DNA of 64,000 nt from contig NZ_CP051236.1 of assembly GCF_017794765.1 (NCBI RefSeq), positions 2,297,111 to 2,361,110 of the forward strand. Reading direction: 5' to 3'. The notes beneath the pieces are model-generated. The model was not told where the DNA came from and did not search any database. It saw only the letters and a program-made list of their open reading frames with translations. Both the position numbers and the translations under genes were made by a program. Of the stretch, positions 49,477 through 59,872 are shown piece by piece (position 1 is the stretch's first letter; each line of letters opens with the position of its first letter). This DNA comes from Nitratireductor sp. (lineage in GTDB: Bacteria > Pseudomonadota > Alphaproteobacteria > Rhizobiales > Rhizobiaceae).

Positions 49477-50043
49477 TCAGAGCTGCTGCAGGAATTTGGC
49501 GAAGGTCATGGAGCCTTCCGGCCACGGGCCAAATCCCGATTCGGCGTTGATATGGCCGGATTCGCCTGCATCCAGAAAAAGCGACCCCCACGCCGCGGCA
49601 ATATCCTCTGCGACGTCAAACGCGCAGAAATGGTCGTTTCGGCTGGCGATGGTGATGGACGGGAAGGGTAGCGGGTCGCGCGGATAGGGGCCGAACGTCA
49701 TCAGGTGTTTCGGCCTGATCCTGCTGTTGGCCACGTCCGGCGGTGCTACAAAGAACGCGCCGGCGACGGGTTTTGTAAATTCAGGAATTGCCTGCACGGC
49801 GGTGGCGACACCCAGCGAATGTGCGACCAGAACAACCGGCTTCTCCGCTTCATTGACGGCTTTTGCGACATTGGCGACCCAGTCTTCGCGCACTGGTTTC
49901 GACCAGGCTTCCTGTTCGACACGTCGCGCCGTGGACAGGCGGGATTGCCACCGCGTCTGCCAGTGATCGGGTCCCGAATTGGTGTAACCGGGGATGATGA
50001 GGATGTCTGCATCGGAAGCTTTCATGGCCGGCCATGTAGCCAT
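49477..50043 (-). CDS. RBBP9/YdeN family serine hydrolase
   Basis: A 188-residue small alpha/beta hydrolase. The RBBP9 N-terminal LIIPGYTNSGPDHWQTRW motif, the nucleophile elbow VLVAHSLGV, and the C-terminal catalytic His in GESGHINAESGFGPWPEG are all present. An ATG at 50025 (MKASDAD) is an alternative start; neither has a strong ribosome site. Substrate unknown. Divergent from the VOC gene. Confidence 0.85.
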   Translation of the reverse strand: MATWPAMKASDADILIIPGYTNSGPDHWQTRWQSRLSTARRVEQEAWSKPVREDWVANVAKAVNEAEKPVVLVAHSLGVATAVQAIPEFTKPVAGAFFVAPPDVANSRIRPKHLMTFGPYPRDPLPFPSITIASRNDHFCAFDVAEDIAAAWGSLFLDAGESGHINAESGFGPWPEGSMTFAKFLQQL

Positions 50044-50245
50044 CGTAACGGTTGCATGCAAGCGTTCGCCAATTGGAAGCACGATTTTGAATTGTCTCGA
50101 ACGATAATTCATAATTGGTGTTGAAATTGTGAACGAAGTGTTCTCCCGACACATGCTTGTGCGCCCGGGTATGACACGCCAGTTTCAGGGAAACGCGAGG
50201 TGGCCCGTCGAAACGGCCGGCTGCCGCATTATTGGAGATATAGCC

Positions 50246-51055
50246 ATGGACGGGTTTCCCTTCGCTGCAACCACCCCGGTGAGCATCGGTCGCGTGGGCC
50301 TGAGAGCACGCGATGCGCGGGCATTGGCCGCATTCTATGCCGATATCCTGGGCTTTCAGGAAATGGAAAGCAACGATGGCGCGATTGCGCTGGGGGCGGG
50401 TGGTCGCACGCTGCTGGAGATCGCCGAGGACCGCTTTGCCGAACCGGACAACCCGCGTGAGGCCGGGCTCTTTCACACGGCATTCCTGCTACCCGACCGC
50501 ACCGATCTGGCGCGCTGGGCGCTTTTTGCGCGTGACCGGAACATGCAGATCGAAGGGGCTTCAGACCATCTGGTGAGCGAAGCCCTCTATCTTTCGGACC
50601 CTGAAGGCAACGGTATCGAGATTTATGCCGACCGCGACCCCGAAAGCTGGACAAAAAACGAAGACGGCATTGCAATGGCAACGGAACGGCTCGATTTTTC
50701 CAGCCTGCTGTCCACGTTGCCCGCGGGGGATAAAGGCTGGCAGGGCGCGCCGGAGAACACCGTCATCGGCCATGTGCATCTGCGCGTGGGCGACCCGAAG
50801 ACGGCGGAGGCCTGGTGGCACGAGGCACAGGGCTTTGAGACGATGACCCGCTACGGATCGCAGGCCGTGTTTCTGGCAACAGGTGGCTACCACCACCATA
50901 TCGGCGCGAACAGCTGGCGCAGCGCCGGGGCAGGAAAACGCAATCCCCACCGCGCAGGACTTTCCTGGCTGGAACTGAAGAGCAGGACTGCGACGGCGGG
51001 CATGGAGTTTGCGGATCCCTGGGGCACGGTGATCCGCGTTTCACCGGCGAGCTGA
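50246..51055 (+). CDS. VOC superfamily protein, extradiol dioxygenase-like (CatE-type)
   Basis: A 269-residue protein with two vicinal-oxygen-chelate modules (residues 10-125 and 165-265). The first begins IGRVGLRARDARALAAFYAD and contains FHTAFLLPDR and DPEGNGIEIYADR; the second has IGHVHLRVGDPKTAEAWW and GGYHHHIGANSW. This matches CatE-like catechol-2,3-dioxygenase relatives, but no catabolic cluster is present. ATG 50246 with GGAG eight bases upstream. A terminator hairpin follows. Confidence 0.83.
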   Translation: MDGFPFAATTPVSIGRVGLRARDARALAAFYADILGFQEMESNDGAIALGAGGRTLLEIAEDRFAEPDNPREAGLFHTAFLLPDRTDLARWALFARDRNMQIEGASDHLVSEALYLSDPEGNGIEIYADRDPESWTKNEDGIAMATERLDFSSLLSTLPAGDKGWQGAPENTVIGHVHLRVGDPKTAEAWWHEAQGFETMTRYGSQAVFLATGGYHHHIGANSWRSAGAGKRNPHRAGLSWLELKSRTATAGMEFADPWGTVIRVSPAS

Positions 51056-51084
51056 TCGAGCTCCCAGCGTTCCACACAATAAAG

Positions 51085-51117
51085 CGCCGGCGTATCGGGT
51101 GACGCGCCGGCGTTCTT
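51085..51117 (+). terminator. Hairpin after the VOC gene, likely terminator
   Basis: Self-complementary arms CGCCGGCG (51085-51092) and CGCCGGCG (51105-51112) with a 12-base loop and a weak TTCTT tail. It lies between the convergent VOC and purB genes. Confidence 0.6.
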
Positions 51118-51135
51118 GCGTTCAGGGCGGAAAGA

Positions 51136-52443
<1,308 letters not shown>

Positions 52444-52504
52444 GCGTGCCTTGCCTTCCATGAAAGTGGGGTCGGCGCCTGACTAGCAGAGCTGCGCGAT
52501 TTCC

Positions 52505-53002
52505 TCAACGCGGCTTGGCGGCATAGAGGTAGGAGAGGGCAAAAAGTGCAGCCAATCCCCAGGGAAAATAGACGCGAAGCCCTATGACGGCAAATTGATA
52601 GACAGCACCCGCAGTGGTGAAAACGAAATGAAGTATCCACCGGATCGAAAAGGGATCACCGTGCCACTGAGCGTAATAGGCACGATACTGCAACGCGTAC
52701 AGCGCTGCTGTGATGCAGATGGTGGCGGCCGCGAAGGAGACAAACGCGGCAGCGAAGCGAGTTTCCGGTTCGGATCTGCGTGCAAGAAGCGCCTGAAAAG
52801 TGTGGCCGAGAGGAAAAGCGAGAGCCGCACCAAGCGCAAAGATGAAGGTCAGCGCCGTCACTTGCGGCAATGTCTGCCATCCGCGTGACCACAGGAACAC
52901 GAGCATGTTGACGCCCATGAGCACGCCCCAGACGAGTGCGCCCTTCAATGCCAGTATCGGCGACGGCAGCGCCTGCCGGAGTCTGACCAGACACCGCCTC
53001 AC
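52505..53002 (-). CDS. Hypothetical four-helix membrane protein
   Basis: A 165-residue inner-membrane protein with about four hydrophobic helices (VWGVLMGVNMLVFLW; VTALTFIFALGAALAFPLG; FAAAFVSFAAATICITAALY; GLRVYFPWGLAALFALSYLY) and a basic N-terminus. The GTG start at 53002 has no clear ribosome site. It lies between purB and the DUF2259 gene on the same strand, 38 bases after the latter stop. Family not recognised. Confidence 0.65.
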   Translation of the reverse strand: MRRCLVRLRQALPSPILALKGALVWGVLMGVNMLVFLWSRGWQTLPQVTALTFIFALGAALAFPLGHTFQALLARRSEPETRFAAAFVSFAAATICITAALYALQYRAYYAQWHGDPFSIRWILHFVFTTAGAVYQFAVIGLRVYFPWGLAALFALSYLYAAKPR

Positions 53003-53040
53003 GGAGAAACCAGGCTTTCGTCGCCGCCGAACATCAGCGT

Positions 53041-53766
53041 CTAAAGCCGACCGGTAACGGCGATAAATCGATGGTCAGGCCCTTCAAAGCCCACTTTGCG
53101 CACGGCAATCATCACTGCGAAGACCGGTGTGCCACCGTCCGGATAGAAGGTCTGGATGCCGCTGATTGCATAACCGAGAGGGCAACCGCGGCTCTGTGGG
53201 ATCGCACTGTCTTCATGCACAAGCACGGTTTCAGCCCCGGCCTCTGTGGCAATGCGGGTGAGGCGGAAGCCGGCCGGTTCGCCAAAACCATAACATTCTG
53301 CTCCGTCCGGCATGGGCAGTTCAGCCAGGCGGAATTCAAGAGGGCTGTCGATGGCGGGAAAAACCGGACGCGGATTGACGGCCATCCGGAAAGGATCTGC
53401 GGATTGCTCCGTCACGGCGTTCCAACCCGCAGTGAAACCACGATTTTCAGCAAGTATGGTGTCGGCAATGACGGATTGAGCCTGCGTTCTTGCCAGAGCG
53501 CGTGCATCGGAAATGCCAGCACCATCCTGCTCAAGGGTCACGCGGATGGGTGTGCCGGGGAGGAAACTGTCATTGGCGGTGTCGATGTAATAGCGATTTG
53601 CGTAGGGGAAGCCGGATCCGTCCTGAATGCCGAATTCCTCGAAGGCGAATGTGGCACCGTCCGCTGAAAAGCCGAGGACCTCGACCGAGGCCGTATCTCC
53701 CGCATGAGCCGAAGATGAGGTGGCAAGAAGTGTGGCGGCGCACAGTGCCATGAGAAAGTGCTTCAT
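53041..53766 (-). CDS. DUF2259 family secreted protein
   Basis: A 241-residue protein with a signal peptide (MKHFLMALCAATLLATSSSA, cleaved near AHA-GD). The mature part begins VEVLGFSADGATFAFEEFG, the opening motif of the DUF2259 predicted secreted family, and includes a single Cys pair (ECYGFG and RGCPLG) that could form a disulfide in the periplasm. AAAGGAA precedes the start. Function unknown. Downstream of the P1 peptidase gene on the same strand, 30 bases away, so possibly one operon. Confidence 0.82.
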   Translation of the reverse strand: MKHFLMALCAATLLATSSSAHAGDTASVEVLGFSADGATFAFEEFGIQDGSGFPYANRYYIDTANDSFLPGTPIRVTLEQDGAGISDARALARTQAQSVIADTILAENRGFTAGWNAVTEQSADPFRMAVNPRPVFPAIDSPLEFRLAELPMPDGAECYGFGEPAGFRLTRIATEAGAETVLVHEDSAIPQSRGCPLGYAISGIQTFYPDGGTPVFAVMIAVRKVGFEGPDHRFIAVTGRL

Positions 53767-53796
53767 GATGAAATTCCTTTCGGCTGAATGCTGGTC

Positions 53797-54813
53797 TCAC
53801 TGCCCTACGACAGATTTTTCCGCCCAAGTGGGAAATATATCACTTTTGTCCGGTTTCGCCGCGAAAACGCCCCTGGCAATGGCTCGTGCCATAGTTGCTG
53901 CGGCAGCGGCGTTGAGATCGATCACGGCTTCAAGGTCAAGGGGCGTTTCGCTGCGGCCGGTCGATAGCGCAAAGACAAGGTCACCGTCGACCGGTGTGTG
54001 CGCCGGCCAGATGGCGCGCGCGAAACCGTCATGAGCAGCGATGGCGAGACGTTTTGCGGCAGGTTTGTCGAGCTTTGCATCGGTGGCGATGACTGCAATG
54101 GTTGTATTGCCGCGCGCCGCCGTGCGCATCTTGGTGGTGACGGCGGAAGCATCCGCCGGCATTGGATGAGGCAGGCCGAGACCGCCAAACTCGTCATCGA
54201 GTTCAAAGGGGGCGGCCCAGAAGTGCGGTGTGTCGCCCACGGTGACGGAGCCCACCGCATTCACGGCAACGAGCGCACCGACAGTGATGCCATTTTCAAG
54301 CAAGGTGGAAGCAGAGCCGAGGCCGCCTTTAAGCGTGGCCGTGGTTGCGCCGGTGCCAGCACCAGCCGTGCCAATCTCGAAATCCCGTGATGCGGCCATG
54401 GCGGCCGAAAAGCCGAAATCCCGGTAGGGGGAGAAACGACCCCAGTCCTTGTCGCCACCATTCGGCAGGTCGAAGAGGATGGCGCCGGGCACGATGGGCA
54501 CGCGAAAACCCAGAATTTCAAAACCCCGGCCCATCTCGCGCAGCGCCGCCTGAACGCCTGCCGCCGCATCGATGCCGAAGGCCGAACCGCCCGACAGTGT
54601 GATGGCGTCCACCCCGTCGACCAGGTTATGCGGCTCCAGCGCATCGGTTTCGCGTGTCCCCGGTGCGCCGCCAAGAACCTGAACACCTGCCGTCGCAGGT
54701 GTTTCGCACAAAATTGTCGTGACACCGGATTTGACGCGCTGGTCGGTGTGATTGCCGACCGTGAGCCCCGCCACATCGGTGATCAGGTTGCGGGGCCCCT
54801 TGCGCCACATCAC
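53797..54813 (-). CDS. P1 (S58, DmpA-like) family peptidase
   Basis: A 338-residue Ntn-fold hydrolase of the P1 family (DmpA, BapA, NylC relatives), which self-cleave into two subunits and release N-terminal or beta amino acids or amides. Family marks are GPRNLITDVAGLTVGNHTD, ITLSGGSAFGIDAAAG, FDLPNGGDKDWG and LKGGLGSAST. No signal peptide. Its ATG overlaps the stop of the upstream binding-protein gene (ATGA), so an exported binding protein and this hydrolase are translated together. Substrate unknown. Confidence 0.88.
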   Translation of the reverse strand: MMWRKGPRNLITDVAGLTVGNHTDQRVKSGVTTILCETPATAGVQVLGGAPGTRETDALEPHNLVDGVDAITLSGGSAFGIDAAAGVQAALREMGRGFEILGFRVPIVPGAILFDLPNGGDKDWGRFSPYRDFGFSAAMAASRDFEIGTAGAGTGATTATLKGGLGSASTLLENGITVGALVAVNAVGSVTVGDTPHFWAAPFELDDEFGGLGLPHPMPADASAVTTKMRTAARGNTTIAVIATDAKLDKPAAKRLAIAAHDGFARAIWPAHTPVDGDLVFALSTGRSETPLDLEAVIDLNAAAAATMARAIARGVFAAKPDKSDIFPTWAEKSVVGQ

Positions 54814-55868
54814 TCAACCTCCTCAAACGTCTGCCCGTCAAAGAGGAACAGCCGGTAAAGGGGTTGCTCCAGATCGCCCTTCTCATCGAAGGAATAAGGT
54901 CCGAGCGCTGTCTGGAACGTGCCGGACTGGAGTGCCTGGACGATGGGGCCGGACCCGGCACGAAGCGCGGCGACGGCAAGTTCGGTGGCTGCAAAGGCAG
55001 GCAAAACGTATCCGTCGGGAACGATGCCTGCATCATCGAGGGCGCTTCTGGCGGTCTCGGTGGCAATATCGGCCCACCGCGGCAGACCAATCATCAGCGT
55101 TCCCTCCGCAAGCGGTATGGCGCTTTCCTCCGCGCGCAACGCTTCGCCGCCGGCAATGACCAGATCGTACTCCATGCCCGCTGCGTCGCGAGCCAGAATG
55201 GCAATATCGCTGCGATCACCACCCACGAATACATGGGTCGCGCCCGAGCGTTTCAGGCGGCCGGCCAGTGCGATCTGGTTGTCGAGCTGCGGGCGGAACG
55301 TATCGAGGAAGACGGGCTTGAGTTCCTGCAGCTCGGCAGTGGCGCGCAGGTTTTCCGCCAGTTCGCGCCCATAGATCGTCCCATCGTCCACAACGGCAAA
55401 GAAGGCATCACGCCAGCGGGGCAGGAGTAGACGAGCCACGGCATCGCGCTCCGCATCAGCTCGCGGTGCCGTACGAAAAATCGGCCAGCCTGTGCGCTCG
55501 CGCTGATCGGTCAGGGCTGAGGTGCGCACCCCGGGCGTTATGACGGGAATGCCGGCTTCCGCCAGGAGAGGGAGAGCTGCGTCGATGGCGTCTGTACACA
55601 GAAAGCCCACCACCACTGACACTTTCTGATCGATGAGTGAGCGGGCCGCGGCCTGCCCACCTTCAGTGCTGCACTGCGTATCGGCTTCAACGATCTGCGC
55701 ACCGGTGGACTGAGCCGCCACACGCGCTCCGTCACGCATCTGCTGTCCAAGCAGCTCAAAATTCTCGGTCAATGGCGCGGCCAGCCCCACGAGCGGCTCC
55801 TGCGCATGGGCGGCAGGCTGACTGAAGGCAGCGAGGCTGCAAAAGATGAAAATGGCGAAGCGACGCAT
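54810..55868 (-). CDS. Branched-chain amino acid-type ABC substrate-binding protein (LivK-like)
   Basis: A 352-residue periplasmic binding protein of the type I (Peripla_BP_6) fold, with signal peptide MRRFAIFIFCSLAAFSQPAA ending AHA. The mature domain starts VGLAAPLTENFELLGQQMRDGARV. No ABC permease or ATPase is adjacent in the window; the gene is coupled to the P1 peptidase. It may feed an unlinked transporter or act as a sensor. The ligand is unknown. The 5' side is about 245 bases from the flavin reductase gene. Confidence 0.83.
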   Translation of the reverse strand: MRRFAIFIFCSLAAFSQPAAHAQEPLVGLAAPLTENFELLGQQMRDGARVAAQSTGAQIVEADTQCSTEGGQAAARSLIDQKVSVVVGFLCTDAIDAALPLLAEAGIPVITPGVRTSALTDQRERTGWPIFRTAPRADAERDAVARLLLPRWRDAFFAVVDDGTIYGRELAENLRATAELQELKPVFLDTFRPQLDNQIALAGRLKRSGATHVFVGGDRSDIAILARDAAGMEYDLVIAGGEALRAEESAIPLAEGTLMIGLPRWADIATETARSALDDAGIVPDGYVLPAFAATELAVAALRAGSGPIVQALQSGTFQTALGPYSFDEKGDLEQPLYRLFLFDGQTFEEVE

Positions 55869-56114
55869 ATCGTGGTTCAGTTACCCGTTTGACGGTCACG
55901 CAGTAGCATGGGAATCAGCCCGCCGGCATCAGAACTTAACCGCAAAGCTGCTGAACTGGTAAATAACTGTGTCATAAAGCACTTCTGGTAATAGTCTCGT
56001 GCCTGAAGTGTTCGGCTGGCGTACCGCTTTTTCTGCTTTTTGCACTGTCGGGTATCGGTGCGCCTTGGTATGGCTCTCCACCGACCCTATATCGCGCATG
56101 AGAGTTGAAAAGAG
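55869..56114. other. Divergent intergenic region before the flavin reductase
   Basis: No gene supported. It contains both divergent promoters. A spaced inverted pair CACTTC / GAAGTG lies around 55980-56010, too far apart for a confident operator call. Confidence 0.3.
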
Positions 56115-56615
56115 TTGACTGTGCTTAAGACCAACGAGATCGAGCCACGCCACTATCGCGATGCCATGGCACGTTTTGCCGGCGCCGTTCATGTGGTCAC
56201 CACCGATGGGCCGGCTGGCAGGCGCGGCGTGACGGCCATTGCAGCCTGTTCGGTTTCCGACAATCCACCCACGGTGCTGGTTTGCCTCAATCGCGAAAAC
56301 CCGAACAATGACAGCTTTGTGAAGAATGGTGTGTTCGCACTCAACACATTGACGGCGGACCATCAGGATCTCTCCAACGCATTCTCTGGACTAACCGGGC
56401 TTTCGCCCGAAGATCGCTTTGCTCTTGCGAATTGGGAAACGATCGCCACCGGCGCGCCCACACTTCCCGACGCGCTGGCTGTTTTCGACTGCCACGTGGT
56501 CGAGACCGTGGAACTGGGCACGCACCGGGTCTATTTCGGCCGGGTTGCCGGTCTCAGCATCGGCGAAAAATCCAGCCCGCTCCTCTATCATGAACGCGGC
56601 TACCGGGTATTGTAG
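56115..56615 (+). CDS. Flavin reductase family protein
   Basis: A 166-residue FMN-binding split-barrel protein of the flavin reductase (RutF/HpaC-like) family, passing NAD(P)H electrons to free flavin for a partner monooxygenase. The motifs FAGAVHVVTTDGPAGRRGVT, IAACSVSDNPPTVLVCLNR and FVKNGVFALNTL are typical. Start is TTG 56115 or GTG 56121, neither with a strong ribosome site. No monooxygenase is adjacent. It lies 42 bases upstream of the MoxR gene and may lead that operon. Confidence 0.85.
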   Translation: MTVLKTNEIEPRHYRDAMARFAGAVHVVTTDGPAGRRGVTAIAACSVSDNPPTVLVCLNRENPNNDSFVKNGVFALNTLTADHQDLSNAFSGLTGLSPEDRFALANWETIATGAPTLPDALAVFDCHVVETVELGTHRVYFGRVAGLSIGEKSSPLLYHERGYRVL

Positions 56616-56656
56616 CTTCTCGATCCTGAGCTCCATCCGGGAAACACTTTGGGGGA

Positions 56657-57574
56657 ATGATGGCCCAATCGAGCACCCGCGGCCTGCCGCAATCCATCGA
56701 TGAAACACTGGCGCTTCTGACCGAGGGCGGCTATGTGGCCGACCGCTCGCTTGCCACCGTGCTTTTTCTCAGCCTGACCATGCAGCGGCCGCTGTTTCTG
56801 GAAGGCGAGGCGGGTGTCGGCAAGACAGAGATCGCCAAGGTGCTTGCCGACCGGCTCGGCCGTAAACTCATCCGGCTGCAATGTTATGAGGGTCTCGACG
56901 TCTCCTCCGCCGTCTATGAGTGGAACTACGCCGCGCAGATGATCGAGATCCGCATGGCCGAGGCATCGGGCATTGATGACCGCGCGGAAATGGAAAGCGG
57001 TGTTTTTTCTGAAAAATACCTGATCCGGCGTCCAGTTCTGGAAGCGCTGGAGAGCAGCACCGGCGGACCGCCGGTCTTTCTGATCGATGAGCTTGACCGG
57101 GCCGACGAGGCATTCGAGGCTTATCTTCTGGAAGTGCTATCCGACTTTCAGGTGAGCGTGCCGGAACTGGGCACGATAAAGGCTGCCGAACCGCCGATTG
57201 TCGTCATCACCACCAACCGCACGCGCGAAATCCACGACGCGCTGAAGCGGCGCTGCCTATACCACTGGGTCGATTACCCGGACGCGCAGCGCGAGCTCGA
57301 TATTCTTGCCCGCAAGGTGCCGAATGCCAACGCGACGCTCGCAAAACAGGTCGTGGTGTTCGTTCAGAAATTGCGTGAGCTCGATCTCTTCAAGGCCCCC
57401 GGCGTTGCCGAAACGATCGACTGGGCCACAGCGCTGACCGCGCTGGGCAAGGAGGCGCTCGATGCCGAAACCGTGTCCGACACAATGGGCGTTCTCCTGA
57501 AATACCAGGACGATATTGCACGGATGGAGGAGGGCGAGGGCGTGCGGGTTCTGGAAGAGGTGAGGGTCGGCTGA
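56657..57574 (+). CDS. MoxR family AAA+ ATPase (CoxD-like)
   Basis: A 305-residue AAA+ protein. Walker A is LEGEAGVGKTEIAK, Walker B is VFLIDELDRADE, and sensor motifs follow at VVITTNRTREIHDALKRRCLYHW. MoxR proteins with a VWA partner insert metals into cofactor sites; CoxD does so for CO dehydrogenase. GGGGGAA lies directly before the start; ATG 56657 or 56660 may be used. First gene of a tightly packed run to 62357 with the VWA gene starting at the base after its stop. Confidence 0.9.
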   Translation: MMAQSSTRGLPQSIDETLALLTEGGYVADRSLATVLFLSLTMQRPLFLEGEAGVGKTEIAKVLADRLGRKLIRLQCYEGLDVSSAVYEWNYAAQMIEIRMAEASGIDDRAEMESGVFSEKYLIRRPVLEALESSTGGPPVFLIDELDRADEAFEAYLLEVLSDFQVSVPELGTIKAAEPPIVVITTNRTREIHDALKRRCLYHWVDYPDAQRELDILARKVPNANATLAKQVVVFVQKLRELDLFKAPGVAETIDWATALTALGKEALDAETVSDTMGVLLKYQDDIARMEEGEGVRVLEEVRVG

Positions 57575-58837
57575 ATGGCCGCCGCCCCGGCAATGCCCAA
57601 AGACGCCCTGCCAGAACCCGAGGGCGCGCGGCTTGCAAACCGCATTGTCGGCTTTGCCCGGATGCTGCGCCGCGCCGGTCTCAGGATCGGGCCTGCGTCA
57701 GTGATGGATGCGGTGCGCGCCGTGCTTTCGGTCGGCATTGAGAATCGCTCCGATTTCTACTGGACGCTGCATTCGACCATGATTTCACGGCGCGAGGACC
57801 ACGCAGTGTTCGATGCCGTGTTCCGTCTTTACTGGGCCCGTCGCGAGGATCGCGACGATGCGGACGGCGGCGAGGATGGCGAGGAGGCGGAAGTGCTGCG
57901 CGAGAAAAAGCGCGCCGGCGACCGCCGTGCGGAAGATGCGCTCGAGGAGGAACGGCGCGCGATCATCAGGAAACGCCCGGAATTCGAGCTGGATGCGCGC
58001 CTTTCCTTTACGGCGATGGAGGTGCTGCGCGGCAAGGATTTCGCGCAGATGTCGGCTGCGGAGCTGGCGGAGGCCCGCCTTGCGATGCGCGACCTTGCCC
58101 TGCCGTTCGACAGGATAGCGACGCGCCGCTTCAGACCCGATCCCCATGGCGTGCGGATCGACCCTCACGCCATGCTGCGGTCGAGCCTGCGCACGGGCGG
58201 GGACCTGATCCTTCCGAAATTCCGCTCACCGCGTGAGACCGCCCCACCGCTGGTGGCGCTGGTGGATATTTCGGGCTCGATGAGCCAGTATTCGCGTGTT
58301 TTCCTGCATTTTTTGCATGCGCTGACGGAGAAGCGCAGGCGCGTTCACAGTTTCACCTTCGGCACGCGTCTGACCAACATCACGCGTGCGCTTAGCCGGC
58401 GTGATCCCGACGAAGCGATGCACGAGGCGTCAGACACCGTGCGCGACTGGTCGGGTGGCACACGGATCGGCACGGCGCTCGGTGACTTCAACCGCCTCTG
58501 GTCGCGCCGGGTTCTGGGGCAGGGCGCCATCGTGCTTTTGATCACGGACGGACTGGAGCGCGACCATATCGAGGTTCTGTCACGCGAGATGGAGCGGCTT
58601 TCGAAATCCTGCCGGCGGTTGATCTGGCTGAACCCCTTGCTCGGGTTTGACGGGTTCGAGCCGCGCGCACGCGGCATGCGGGCCATGCTGCCATATGTGG
58701 ATGAGCTGCGCGCGGTGCACACGCTCGACGCGCTTGGTGATCTCGTGGCCGCGCTGACGGCACCGACAAGCAGCGGGGACTTGGCACGGCACTTCCAGCG
58801 TGCCCATATGAAAGGCGGGAGAAACGCCAATGTCTGA
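57575..58837 (+). CDS. VWA domain-containing protein (CoxE-like)
   Basis: A 420-residue protein with a C-terminal von Willebrand A domain. The metal-ion-dependent adhesion site is ALVDISGSMSQYS with the later TDGLERDH acid. The N-terminal half is basic and rich in Arg/Glu helices. CoxE proteins partner MoxR/CoxD in maturing the molybdenum-copper site of CO dehydrogenase. Begins immediately after the MoxR stop and overlaps the first XdhC gene by eight bases. Confidence 0.9.
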   Translation: MAAAPAMPKDALPEPEGARLANRIVGFARMLRRAGLRIGPASVMDAVRAVLSVGIENRSDFYWTLHSTMISRREDHAVFDAVFRLYWARREDRDDADGGEDGEEAEVLREKKRAGDRRAEDALEEERRAIIRKRPEFELDARLSFTAMEVLRGKDFAQMSAAELAEARLAMRDLALPFDRIATRRFRPDPHGVRIDPHAMLRSSLRTGGDLILPKFRSPRETAPPLVALVDISGSMSQYSRVFLHFLHALTEKRRRVHSFTFGTRLTNITRALSRRDPDEAMHEASDTVRDWSGGTRIGTALGDFNRLWSRRVLGQGAIVLLITDGLERDHIEVLSREMERLSKSCRRLIWLNPLLGFDGFEPRARGMRAMLPYVDELRAVHTLDALGDLVAALTAPTSSGDLARHFQRAHMKGGRNANV

Positions 58838-59168
58838 TCTTGTTGAAAGAGACCATGCGCGCGATCCGCTGATGATCGCGGAGGAATGGATGAAGGCCGG
58901 CCGCGATGTGGCGATTGCCACCGTGGTTGAAACCTGGGGCTCTGCGCCGCGTCCGGTTGGCAGCCATCTCGTGATCGACGCGGACGGCAGTTTCGAGGGC
59001 TCGGTTTCGGGCGGCTGTGTGGAAGGCGCGGTGATCGCAGAAGCTGCAGATGTGCTTGCCGAGGGCAAGGCGCGCATGCTGGAATTCGGTGTCGCCGACG
59101 AGACCGCCTGGGAGGTGGGCCTTTCCTGCGGCGGACGCATCAGGGTTTATGTGGAGAGGCTTGGCTAG
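58830..59168 (+). CDS. XdhC/CoxI N-terminal domain protein
   Basis: A 112-residue protein equal to the N-terminal domain of XdhC, which carries molybdenum cofactor and its sulfurated form to xanthine-dehydrogenase-type enzymes. Motifs: VAIATVVETWGSAPRPVGSH, SVSGGCVEGAVIAEA and LSCGGRIRVYVER. Its stop TAG overlaps the next gene start as TAGTG. The XdhC protein is thus split into two chains, as in several Rhizobiales. Confidence 0.88.
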   Translation: MSDLVERDHARDPLMIAEEWMKAGRDVAIATVVETWGSAPRPVGSHLVIDADGSFEGSVSGGCVEGAVIAEAADVLAEGKARMLEFGVADETAWEVGLSCGGRIRVYVERLG

Positions 59169-59872
59169 TGGATCCGCATTCGCTGAAGAAGCTGAACGCG
59201 CTGCGGCGCGACCGCAGGGCCGCGATCCTGTTGACGGATCTGGGCGACGGACGAGACCGGGTGATCTGCGAGGGCGATGCGGTGGCGGGAGCCCTGGGTG
59301 AGGCCGTGGCGCGCGTCTTCCGTTCCGGAAAATCTGGTGTGGCGGAGGTCGACGGTCGGAATTTTTTCCTCAACGTGCATCTGCCCGCGCCGCGTCTCGT
59401 GGTGATCGGCGCGGTGCATATCAGCCAGGCGCTGGCACCGATGGCGAAGATTGCCGGGTTTGACCTGACGATCATCGACCCGCGCACGGCCTTTGCCTCG
59501 CCGGAGCGGTTTCCCGGTGTGGCGCTTCACGCCGAATGGCCGGATGAAGCGCTGGCGCGCCAGCCGCTCGATGCCTATACGGCACTGGCAGCTCTCACCC
59601 ATGACCCGAAAATCGACGATCCGGCCTTGAAGGCAGCCTTCGAGGCGAAGTGTTTTTACATCGGTGCGCTGGGAAGCCGGAAGACCCATGCCAGGCGTGT
59701 GGAGCGTTTGATGGATGCGGGCGTCGCCAGCGCCGCGCTGGAGCGGATCGATGCGCCCATCGGCCTCGATATCGGAGCAGCGACGCCGGCCGAGATCGCC
59801 GTGGCGGTGCTCGGCGCGGTTATCAGGGCGCTGCGGACGCGCGGGCTTGAGGCCGGGAGCGTTTCGACGTGA
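59168..59872 (+). CDS. XdhC family protein, Rossmann domain
   Basis: A 234-residue protein equal to the C-terminal XdhC Rossmann-fold domain (VVIGAVHISQALAPMAKIAG, then FDLTIIDPR; later CFYIGALGSRKTHARRVERL). Together with the 112-residue protein it forms a full XdhC/CoxI unit. GTG start at 59168 sharing a base with the preceding stop. Its stop overlaps the following GTG start by four bases. Confidence 0.88.
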   Translation: MDPHSLKKLNALRRDRRAAILLTDLGDGRDRVICEGDAVAGALGEAVARVFRSGKSGVAEVDGRNFFLNVHLPAPRLVVIGAVHISQALAPMAKIAGFDLTIIDPRTAFASPERFPGVALHAEWPDEALARQPLDAYTALAALTHDPKIDDPALKAAFEAKCFYIGALGSRKTHARRVERLMDAGVASAALERIDAPIGLDIGAATPAEIAVAVLGAVIRALRTRGLEAGSVST

